From NCBI GenBank assembly GCA_027729925.1, contig JAQCEB010000007.1, forward strand, positions 1 to 31,439: 31,439 nucleotides of DNA. The letters are read 5' to 3'. Below, in pieces: positions 25,001 to 30,332 of the stretch; within the stretch, counting starts at the first letter, position 1; each line of letters opens with the position of its first letter. The stretch is from Actinomycetota bacterium. GTDB taxonomy: Bacteria > Actinomycetota > Acidimicrobiia > Actinomarinales > Actinomarinaceae. The notes beneath the pieces were generated by a model. It searched no databases. It was given only the letters and a program-made list of their open reading frames with translations, and was not told the DNA's origin. The translations under genes were made by a program, and so were the position numbers.

Positions 25001-25446
25001 TCAGAAGTTTTATCAATCTCTTGAGAAAAATAAACACCAGGAGATCGAACAAGTTGGCTAACAATTACTCTTTCAGTTCCATTTATTACAAATGTTCCAG
25101 TATCGGTCATTATTGGGAAATCACCTAAGAAAACAGTTTGTTGCTTTATTTGACCAGTTTCACGATCTAAAAACTGTGCTGTAACATATAGAGGTTTTGA
25201 AAAAGTCGAGTCAGTAATTCTACAGTCTTCAAGTGTTTTTAAAGGTTCTTCAAAATAATGATTTAAAAATTCTAGTGAAAATCTTCCAGAGAAATCTTCT
25301 ATCGGAGATATTTCATCTAATATTTCTTTTAAACCTTCTTCTATAAACCATTTAAAAGAATCTTTTTGAATAATTAATAAATCTGGAATATCTAGAACTT
25401 TATGAATTTTTGCAAACGAAAGTCTAGAATTCTGAACAGCGGACAA
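22057..25446 (-). CDS. rpoB: RNA polymerase beta subunit
   Basis: Beta subunit of RNA polymerase, about 1129 residues. Family landmarks are [12 protein letters not shown], the rifampicin-pocket region at residues 394-420 ([10 protein letters not shown] followed by [13 protein letters not shown]), [17 protein letters not shown], the [17 protein letters not shown] segment and [20 protein letters not shown] near the C terminus. Two adjacent TTG codons (25449, 25446) can start it; AGGAGG at 25451-25456 is 1 base from the first and 4 from the second, so the second is chosen. Pocket residues differ from E. coli at N518 (Pro here) and S522 (Ala here). Confidence 0.97.
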   Translation of the reverse strand: [1129 protein letters not shown]

Positions 25447-25450
25447 CAAG

Positions 25451-25456
25451 CCTCCT
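25451..25456 (-). promoter_or_regulatory. Strong Shine-Dalgarno of rpoB with unusually close TTG
   Basis: A perfect AGGAGG on the minus strand lies 4 bases before TTG 25446 and 1 base before TTG 25449. No ATG or GTG occurs in frame before the conserved N terminus, so rpoB starts with TTG. Confidence 0.7.
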
Positions 25457-25473
25457 CAAAAAATTAATAACAG

Positions 25474-25488
25474 CTACCCGAATGGTAG
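25474..25488 (-). other. Small hairpin in the rplL-rpoB spacer
   Basis: CTACC and GGTAG form a 5-base-pair stem with a 5-base loop on the minus strand; a run of six T lies about 9 bases further on. It could be a weak attenuator between the L10/L12 genes and rpoBC, as known at this junction in E. coli, but the stem is short and the T-run is detached. Confidence 0.35.
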
Positions 25489-25516
25489 AGTATATTAGCA
25501 TTTATATTTTACGCAA
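25489..25516 (-). promoter_or_regulatory. Possible promoter upstream of rpoB
   Basis: On the minus strand TTGCGT (25511-25516) and TATACT (25489-25494) are separated by 16 bases. The -10 box is identical to that proposed for rpsL. The -35 match is only 3 of 6, so this is tentative. The transcription start would fall within the adjacent hairpin. Confidence 0.4.
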
Positions 25517-25531
25517 ACAAATAATTCTAAA

Positions 25532-25918
25532 TTATTTAAGCTCTACGGTCGCACCAGCGCCTTCAAGTGCTTCTTTAGCTTTGTCAGCATCACCTTTAGA
25601 AACACCTTTAAGTATGTCTGAAGGAGCATTATCTACAAGCTCTTTAGCTTCCTTTAATCCAAGATTAGTTAGACCCCTAACTTCTTTAATAACTTGGATT
25701 TTTTGAGCACCAGCACTTGCAAGTACAACATCAAAAGAATCTTTTTCTTCACCAGCACTAGCATCGTCTCCTCCGCCTGCAGGTGCAGCTGCTACAGCGA
25801 TAGGAGCTGCTGCAGTAACGTCAAATCTCTCTTCAAAAGCATCAAGAAATTCTTTTAGCTCTAATACTGTCATTCCTTCAAATACACCAAGCAACTCATC
25901 AGTTGTCATTTTTGCCAT
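25532..25918 (-). CDS. rplL: 50S ribosomal protein L7/L12
   Basis: L7/L12 forms the flexible stalk that recruits GTPase factors. The 128-residue product has the N-terminal dimerisation helices (LLGVFEGMTVLELKEFLDAF), an alanine- and glycine-rich hinge (residues about 36-58) and the C-terminal domain FDVVLASAGAQKIQVIKEVR with GLGLKEAK-type NLGLKEAKELVD. It follows rplJ by 3 bases. Multiple copies per ribosome are expected, while the gene is single here. Confidence 0.98.
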   Translation of the reverse strand: MAKMTTDELLGVFEGMTVLELKEFLDAFEERFDVTAAAPIAVAAAPAGGGDDASAGEEKDSFDVVLASAGAQKIQVIKEVRGLTNLGLKEAKELVDNAPSDILKGVSKGDADKAKEALEGAGATVELK

Positions 25919-25921
25919 TTG

Positions 25922-26512
25922 TTATTCCTCCTCTTTATTAACTTCTTCAGAAGTTAAAACATCTTTTTTATTTTCAACTTCAGAAATTTCTATTCCATTA
26001 TCTTTTTTTTCAAGCAATGCACTAAAGGCATATCCAGCTTTGTTTAGAATTGCCTTTGTGCCAGCAGCTACTTTTACCAATGGAGCATTGAAACCACCAG
26101 CAATTTTTGCTAGTAATACATCTCTTGGCTCAATATTGGCTAAAACATTTATCTGATCAACAGATAAAGGCTCAGAATTCATTAAGCCGCCTTTTACAAC
26201 AAATGCTTCATTGTCTTTAGCAAATTTATTTAATACTTTTGCAGCCTCAACAGGATCTGATTCTATAACTGCTATTCCTGTTGGTCCAGAGAAATATTCC
26301 GATAAAGAATCTAAACCAATATTTTCTGCAGCTCTCTTAGCTAATGTCATTTTAACTACATTAAAAGTAGCACCAGCTTTTTTTAGTTCTCTTCTTAATT
26401 TAGTTTGCTGGGAGACACTTAAACCTCTATATTCAGCCATAACTAAAGCACTAGCGTTTCTGAATAAAACTTCTAAATTTTCTACTACTTCAACTTTATT
26501 ATTCTTAACCAT
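25922..26512 (-). CDS. rplJ: 50S ribosomal protein L10
   Basis: L10 anchors L7/L12 dimers to 23S rRNA. The 196-residue product shows ALVMAEYRGLSVSQQTKLRR and the LKKAGATFNVVKMTLAKRAA segment, then a helical tail that binds L12. A charged extension ENKKDVLTSEEVNKEEE ends the protein. The ATG lies 7 bases after an AAGGA that forms part of a hairpin, so the ribosome binding site is probably hidden in that structure. Confidence 0.97.
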   Translation of the reverse strand: MVKNNKVEVVENLEVLFRNASALVMAEYRGLSVSQQTKLRRELKKAGATFNVVKMTLAKRAAENIGLDSLSEYFSGPTGIAVIESDPVEAAKVLNKFAKDNEAFVVKGGLMNSEPLSVDQINVLANIEPRDVLLAKIAGGFNAPLVKVAAGTKAILNKAGYAFSALLEKKDNGIEISEVENKKDVLTSEEVNKEEE

Positions 26513-26598
26513 AAAAAAATCCTTGTGTAAACCAAGGACTTTACAGTTTACCTGCGCTAGATTTACAAACTACTAACGGTCTTTGGTTTTAATTGTCT
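26513..26598 (-). ncRNA. L10-type leader of rplJ with terminator/SD-sequestering hairpin
   Basis: The 86-base leader contains CCAAAGACCG and GCGCAGGT segments resembling the Rfam L10 leader of actinobacteria (recognised from memory). Its 3' end is a 6-base-pair hairpin (TCCTTG/CAAGGA, 26520-26538) followed by seven T and directly by the ATG. The 3' arm holds the AAGGA ribosome binding site. A competing stem pairs GTAAAC (26546-26551) with GTTTAC (26527-26532), the loop of the first hairpin. L10-L12 binding would be expected to switch between them. Confidence 0.6.
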
Positions 26599-26604
26599 AA
26601 AAAC

Positions 26605-26634
26605 AATATAGACAACTTATAAATTTATTAGCAA
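26605..26634 (-). promoter_or_regulatory. Predicted promoter for rplJ-rplL
   Basis: On the minus strand TTGCTA (26629-26634) and TATATT (26605-26610) are 18 bases apart, immediately after rplA. Transcription would start near 26598 and produce the L10-type leader. Confidence 0.5.
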
Positions 26635-26639
26635 ATAAT

Positions 26640-27326
26640 TTATAGATTTAAATCAATGCCGATTGAAGGTCCCATAGTTGAAGAGATATAAACACTTTTA
26701 ATGTATTCTCCTTTTGCAGATGAAGGTTTTGCTCTAGTTACTTCAGTAATAACTTCTTCCAAATTTTTAAGTAGCTTATCCTCATCAAATGAAACTTTTC
26801 CAATAGAAAGATGTAAGTTACCAAATTTATCATTTTTTATTTCAACTTTACCTTTCTTAAAATCTTCAACTGCTTTTGCAACATTAGCAGTTACTGTTCC
26901 TGTTTTTGGATTAGGCATCAAACCTTGTGGTCCGAGAATTTTACCAAGCTGCCCAACTTCAGCCATCATTTCAGGTGTAGAAATTACAATATCAACATCA
27001 AGTTTTTGTTCTTTGGACACTTTAGTAGCTAATTCTTTTCCGCCAACAATATCAGCACCTGCAGCTTCAGCTTCAGTTAGAGCTTCACCTCCAGCAAAAA
27101 CAGCGATTCTAACTGTACGACCGGTACCATGTGGAAGAGAAACTGTAGTTCTAATATTTTGATCTGCGTTTTTAGTATCAATCCCTAGTGAAAAAGCAAT
27201 ATCTACTGACTCATCAAACTTTGCAGTTGCAATTTCTTTACATAATTTAATTGCATTTATACTAGATAGTTTTTCTTTAGGCGTTTTACTTTTTGCCTCG
27301 ACATAATTTTTACTTTGTTTTTTCAT
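26640..27326 (-). CDS. rplA: 50S ribosomal protein L1
   Basis: L1 forms the mobile L1 stalk that helps release E-site tRNA and is often an autogenous repressor of rplK-rplA. The 228-residue product has the family core VSLPHGTGRTVRIAVFA, the signature LGKILGPQGLMPNPKTGTV and the C-terminal GEYIKSVYISSTMGPSIGID. GGAG precedes the ATG. The 45-base spacer from rplK could hold an L1 site; I see only a weak GACT/AGTC hairpin there. Confidence 0.98.
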   Translation of the reverse strand: MKKQSKNYVEAKSKTPKEKLSSINAIKLCKEIATAKFDESVDIAFSLGIDTKNADQNIRTTVSLPHGTGRTVRIAVFAGGEALTEAEAAGADIVGGKELATKVSKEQKLDVDIVISTPEMMAEVGQLGKILGPQGLMPNPKTGTVTANVAKAVEDFKKGKVEIKNDKFGNLHLSIGKVSFDEDKLLKNLEEVITEVTRAKPSSAKGEYIKSVYISSTMGPSIGIDLNL

Positions 27327-27371
27327 TTTTCTCCTTCGGTACAGACGACTAAAAGTCTCCCAAATATAATT

Positions 27372-27797
27372 TTATTTTTCTACAGTTACACCCATTGATC
27401 GAGCTGTACCAGCAATAATTTTTATTGCTGCATCAACATCGTTAGCGTTTAAATCTTCCATTTTTGTTTCTGCAATAGTCTTTAACTGTGCTTTAGAAAT
27501 TGATGCAACCTTAACCTTATGTGGTTCAGCTGAACCAGAGGCTAAGCCAATTGCTTTTTTAATTAAATATGATGCTGGAGCGGTCTTTGTTACAAATGTA
27601 AACTTATTGTCTTCATATATTGTAATTTCAACCGGAACAGTTTCTCCTTGTCTACTTGAAGTTTCATTATTGAAAGCTTGAACAAAATCCATTATATTTA
27701 CACCATATTGACCTAATGCAGATCCAACTGGTGGAGCAGGTGTTGCGCCGCCTCCTGGGATTTGTAACTTTAGTATTGCTTTTATTGGTTTTGCCAT
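27372..27797 (-). CDS. rplK: 50S ribosomal protein L11
   Basis: L11 binds the GTPase-associated centre of 23S rRNA and is required for RelA-type stringent activation and thiostrepton binding. The 141-residue product has the proline-rich GGGATPAPPVGSALGQYGVN, FVQAFNNETSS and the C-terminal IIAGTARSMGVTVE signature. It follows nusG by 8 bases. Confidence 0.98.
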   Translation of the reverse strand: MAKPIKAILKLQIPGGGATPAPPVGSALGQYGVNIMDFVQAFNNETSSRQGETVPVEITIYEDNKFTFVTKTAPASYLIKKAIGLASGSAEPHKVKVASISKAQLKTIAETKMEDLNANDVDAAIKIIAGTARSMGVTVEK

Positions 27798-27805
27798 ATG
27801 TATTC

Positions 27806-28438
27806 CTAATTCTTTACTATATCTAAAAAGCCAAGTTCAACTGGAGTTTCACGTCCAAATATATTAACAAGAACTGTGACTTTTGATTGATCTAAATTTA
27901 TTTCTTCAATACTTCCATTAAAATCAGCAAATGGGCCATTTGTAACTCTTACAGTTTCACCAACTTCGAAATCTGGTTTAAATTTAGGAGAATCTTTTTT
28001 AACTTCAATATCTTCATTAGTACCAAGAATTCTTTCTACTTCTCTTCTCGATAAAGCTATTGCACTTTTACCAGATCCGACGAACCCAATAACTGATGGT
28101 GCGTTTCTTAATTCATACCAAGCTTTATCATTCATATCCATTCTGACCAAGATGTATCCTGGAAAAGTTTTTTTCTCTACAGTAACTTTTTTACCATTTC
28201 TAATTTCAACAACTTCGTCTGTAGGAATAACTATTTCAAAAACACTGTCATCTAAGTTAGTATTTTTAACTATATTTTCTAAATTTGCTTTAACTTTTTT
28301 TTCGTGACCAGACTGTGCATTTAAAACAAACCATTCACCTGGTAAGTCATAAGGGTGAACAGAAGGAGTCGTGTCTTCAATGGTTTCTTCTGAAACCTCT
28401 AAATTTACTTCATCTGTTGTAACTGTATCGTCTAACAT
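27806..28438 (-). CDS. nusG: Transcription elongation/antitermination factor NusG
   Basis: NusG binds RNA polymerase and links it to Rho or the ribosome (S10). The 210-residue product has an acidic N-terminal extension (1-30), an NGN domain (GEWFVLNAQSGHEKKV at 34-49, FPGYILVRM at 92-100) and a C-terminal KOW domain (VGETVRVTNGPFADFNG, 159-175). A longer frame starts at TTG 28450 without a ribosome binding site; ATG 28438 has GGGA 6 bases upstream and lies 1 base after secE, so it is preferred. Confidence 0.97.
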   Translation of the reverse strand: MLDDTVTTDEVNLEVSEETIEDTTPSVHPYDLPGEWFVLNAQSGHEKKVKANLENIVKNTNLDDSVFEIVIPTDEVVEIRNGKKVTVEKKTFPGYILVRMDMNDKAWYELRNAPSVIGFVGSGKSAIALSRREVERILGTNEDIEVKKDSPKFKPDFEVGETVRVTNGPFADFNGSIEEINLDQSKVTVLVNIFGRETPVELGFLDIVKN

Positions 28439-28439
28439 T

Positions 28440-28742
28440 TTATTTCCCAAGAGTTAATAGATTAATCAAAGTATTTTTAAAACTAAAGTCCATTCCAAAA
28501 ATAAAAACTGTGAAAAAAGCAATTGTAACTATCGTTACAATTGTAAATGAATACAAAGTATTTGAGGTTGGCCAGTTAACTCTCTTTAGTTCAGTTTTTA
28601 CTTCACCTAAATAGTTTGCAATCTTTTTAAAACGAGAAACTTTTTCTCCTGATTGATACTTACCAATATTTCTATCAGCTTTCTTCGCTAAACGTTCTTC
28701 ACGCTCAGACATTCTGCGCATTTCTCTATTCATTTCATTCAT
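28440..28742 (-). CDS. secE: Protein translocase subunit SecE
   Basis: SecE clamps SecY (encoded at 3449-4762) in the Sec channel. The 100-residue product has a charged N-terminal region, the conserved amphipathic EVKTELKRVNWPT (47-59) and one transmembrane helix (about 63-84). The open frame extends upstream into tRNA-Trp, so that start cannot be real. ATG 28742 has AGAGG 5 bases upstream and lies 11 bases after the tRNA. MetAsnGlu at the start also allows ATG 28733. Confidence 0.95.
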   Translation of the reverse strand: MNEMNREMRRMSEREERLAKKADRNIGKYQSGEKVSRFKKIANYLGEVKTELKRVNWPTSNTLYSFTIVTIVTIAFFTVFIFGMDFSFKNTLINLLTLGK

Positions 28743-28747
28743 TTTTA

Positions 28748-28752
28748 CCTCT
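28748..28752 (-). promoter_or_regulatory. Shine-Dalgarno of secE in the 11-base spacer after tRNA-Trp
   Basis: AGAGG on the minus strand, 5 bases from the secE ATG and 1 base from the tRNA discriminator position. It is the only leader left after removal of the tRNA. Confidence 0.7.
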
Positions 28753-28753
28753 G

Positions 28754-28827
28754 CAGGGGCGGTGAGATTCGAACTCACAACCTACGGTTTTGGAGACCGT
28801 CGCTCTGCCAATTAGAGCTACACCCCT
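28754..28827 (-). tRNA. tRNA-Trp (anticodon CCA)
   Basis: A full cloverleaf: acceptor AGGGGTG pairs with CGCCCCT (one G-U), the D arm follows GTAGCTCTAATTGGCAGAGC, the anticodon arm is ACGGT-CTCCAAA-ACCGT with anticodon CCA, and the T arm contains GTTCGAATC. Discriminator G; no encoded CCA. It starts 3 bases after the anti-sigma stop and is probably co-transcribed with secE and nusG, as in many bacteria. Confidence 0.97.
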
Positions 28828-28830
28828 AAA

Positions 28831-29205
28831 TTATTGCTCATTCTCTAATCTTTTATTCGAGCGCTTAAGTCCAAATATTAAAAATATTATTGATAATATT
28901 CCGAGCAATGTCAATAATATTATTTTTTTACTCTTACTTGTAGTTGTTTTTACTTTTTTATCTAGTGACTCCATAACTTTTGAAGCAAAATCTTTTGGAA
29001 CTTCTGGAACTTCTTCAAACTTTTTTTCGATTACCTCTCTGAATGCTTTGTATCTTTTTCCAGAAACCTGACATTTTATACAAGTTACCGAATGATAATT
29101 ATCGTCAAATCCATAAAATTTTTTACTCATATACATAGCAAGCATTTTTGTTCTTGTTCTTCTACACATAAATTCATTTCTGATTTTATTAATAATGCTT
29201 TTCAT
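28831..29205 (-). CDS. Membrane-anchored zinc-finger (ZAS/zf-HC2) anti-sigma factor
   Basis: A 124-residue protein whose N-terminal half holds Cys14, His38, Cys42 and Cys45, spaced as C-x23-H-x3-C-x2-C, the zinc-binding anti-sigma (ZAS) motif. One transmembrane helix follows at about 94-112, then a short charged tail, so the ZAS domain is probably cytoplasmic (inferred). Its ATG overlaps the stop of the ECF sigma gene as ATGA, the usual arrangement of a sigma/anti-sigma pair. It would hold the sigma factor at the membrane until a signal, possibly redox or envelope stress. Stimulus unknown. Confidence 0.8.
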   Translation of the reverse strand: MKSIINKIRNEFMCRRTRTKMLAMYMSKKFYGFDDNYHSVTCIKCQVSGKRYKAFREVIEKKFEEVPEVPKDFASKVMESLDKKVKTTTSKSKKIILLTLLGILSIIFLIFGLKRSNKRLENEQ

Positions 29206-29786
29206 TTCTCTACTTCTTCTAAAATATCTCTTAATCTTTGGTGAGCTCTGTGTAATCTAACTTTTGCAGCGGTAACACTGATACCAAGAAAATCAGCTAT
29301 TTCTTTGTGTGATCTTCCTTCAATACTTTTTAATTCAACAATTATTCTTTGATCTATTGGAATTTTATCAAGTGCGTTAATTAGTGTTAAAGATAAGTCT
29401 GAGTTAATTGCAACTAATTCAGGATCTCGTTTTTCATCAATCACCACTGGCTCGTAAGTTTCATCAATATTCAAGGTTTTATGTTTTTTTGCTTTTTTTC
29501 TCAAAGTCCAAGCTGAATTAACTGTAATTCTATAAATCCATGTACCAAAAGTTGAGTCACCTCTGAATTTATCTATTGCTCTCCAAGCTCTTATGAATGC
29601 TTCTTGAGCAACATCATTAGCCATCTCTTTATTTCCTGTAAGTTTAAATGCTAGTGAAAAGACAAGTTCTTGATGCCTAACCACTAACTGTTCAAATGCG
29701 GCCTGATCACCAAGCTGTGAAAGCCTAACTAATTCAGAATTAGAAACAGACTCACTATAGTTATTTAAATTTGAGACTTTAGCCAT
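29202..29786 (-). CDS. ECF-family RNA polymerase sigma factor
   Basis: The 194-residue product has sigma region 2 (residues about 28-97, DVAQEAFIRAWRAIDKFRG then TFGTWIYRITVNSAW) and region 4 with a helix-turn-helix (about 138-190, DQRIIVELKSIEGRSHKEIA then LGISVTAAKVRLHRA). There is no region 1 or 3, as expected for an ECF sigma factor. It is followed by an overlapping anti-sigma gene. No clear Shine-Dalgarno precedes the ATG at 29786; a three-codon ATG ORF overlaps it. The gene sits in a translation/transcription cluster, which is unusual. Confidence 0.93.
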   Translation of the reverse strand: MAKVSNLNNYSESVSNSELVRLSQLGDQAAFEQLVVRHQELVFSLAFKLTGNKEMANDVAQEAFIRAWRAIDKFRGDSTFGTWIYRITVNSAWTLRKKAKKHKTLNIDETYEPVVIDEKRDPELVAINSDLSLTLINALDKIPIDQRIIVELKSIEGRSHKEIADFLGISVTAAKVRLHRAHQRLRDILEEVEK

Positions 29787-29820
29787 TCATGTTAAGAATA
29801 ATTGGCAAAAGTTTATAAAG

Positions 29821-29982
29821 CTATCTTTTTTCTCTATGAAGTTGATGTTTTCTGCAGTTTGAACAAAATTTGTTAAATTCCATCCTGTCAGGAACATTAG
29901 TTTTATTTTTAGTTGTTACATAATTTTGTGACTTGCACACAGTACAAACCATTGTTAATGGTGGCCTTTTATCTGAAGCCAT
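29821..29982 (-). CDS. rpmG: 50S ribosomal protein L33, cysteine-containing form
   Basis: A 53-residue L33 read directly from the sequence. It has VCTVCKSQNYVTTKNK and FNKFCSNCRKHQLHREKR, so the two CxxC pairs of the zinc-binding L33 class are present. It resembles the actinobacterial L33 that lies downstream of tRNA-Thr and tRNA-Met, as here. GGAG lies 6 bases before the ATG. Within this window it is the zinc-retaining exception among ribosomal proteins with variable zinc ribbons. Confidence 0.95.
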   Translation of the reverse strand: MASDKRPPLTMVCTVCKSQNYVTTKNKTNVPDRMEFNKFCSNCRKHQLHREKR

Positions 29983-30002
29983 TTGTTCTCCTTTTTTTCT
30001 AG

Positions 30003-30076
30003 TAGCGGCGGGCAGACTCGAACTGCCGACCTCACGATTATGAGTCGTGCGCTCTTACCAACTGAGCTACGCCGCC
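30003..30076 (-). tRNA. tRNA-Met, elongator type (anticodon CAT)
   Basis: Acceptor GGCGGCG pairs with CGCCGCT (last pair G-U) with discriminator A. The anticodon arm is CACGA-CTCATAA-TCGTG with anticodon CAT, and the T loop contains GTTCGAGTC. The CTCATAA loop is typical of elongator Met; an Ile2 (modified CAT) is less likely. No encoded CCA. It lies 20 bases upstream of rpmG. Confidence 0.93.
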
Positions 30077-30096
30077 ATAAGACTACTTAGTCGATG

Positions 30097-30169
30097 AGCC
30101 CTCTTCCGGGTTTGAACCGGAGACCTCTTCCTTACCATGGAAGTGCTCTACCAACTGAGCTAAGAGGGC
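30097..30169 (-). tRNA. tRNA-Thr (anticodon GGT)
   Basis: Acceptor GCCCTCT/AGAGGGC with discriminator T; anticodon arm CTTCC-ATGGTAA-GGAAG gives anticodon GGT; T arm CCGGTTCAAACCCGG. No encoded CCA. It lies 3 bases after tRNA-Tyr and 20 bases before tRNA-Met, in the order seen in many actinobacteria. Confidence 0.97.
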
Positions 30170-30172
30170 AAG

Positions 30173-30254
30173 TGCCGAGAGTAGGATTCGAACCTACGTA
30201 GGCATAACCGGCAGATTTACAGTCTGCTCCCTTTGGCCGCTCGGGCATCTCGGC
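30173..30254 (-). tRNA. tRNA-Tyr (anticodon GTA)
   Basis: An 82-base class II tRNA: acceptor GCCGAGA/TCTCGGC, discriminator A, anticodon arm CAGA-CTGTAAA-TCTG with anticodon GTA, a long variable arm and T loop GTTCGAATC. It is the first gene of the minus-strand array. The upstream 78-base region is A+T-rich and divergent to the plus-strand gene; no convincing minus-strand -35 box is visible. Confidence 0.95.
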
Positions 30255-30299
30255 TTAACTCTAAAGTCTATATAGATTTTAGATTATTTAATAAGATTA

Positions 30300-30326
30300 G
30301 TGACATAAATCTTCATAGATTATCAT
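30300..30326 (+). promoter_or_regulatory. Possible promoter for a leaderless mRNA
   Basis: GTGACA (30300-30305) and TATCAT (30321-30326) each match the consensus at 5 of 6 positions but are only 15 bases apart. The expected transcription start is about 7 bases beyond, at or next to the GTG start codon at 30333. Tentative. Confidence 0.3.
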
Positions 30327-30332
30327 CATCTT

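Noticed and set aside
26701..27162. A 153-codon plus-strand open frame opposite rplA
   Set aside because: Fully antisense to rplA with low-complexity composition; a codon-bias shadow.
28743..28778. A longer N terminus for SecE starting at 28778
   Set aside because: It would translate the 3' half of tRNA-Trp; the internal ATG at 28742 has a good ribosome binding site.
29779..29790. A three-codon ORF (ATG AAT GGC TAA) overlapping the sigma factor start
   Set aside because: Too short to judge; such a pattern arises easily from ATGAATGG, and there is no ribosome binding site for either start.
30262..30285. TCTATATAGA palindrome upstream of tRNA-Tyr
   Set aside because: Could be a -10 region of the tRNA operon, but no -35 at a fitting distance; short A/T palindromes are common in such sequence.
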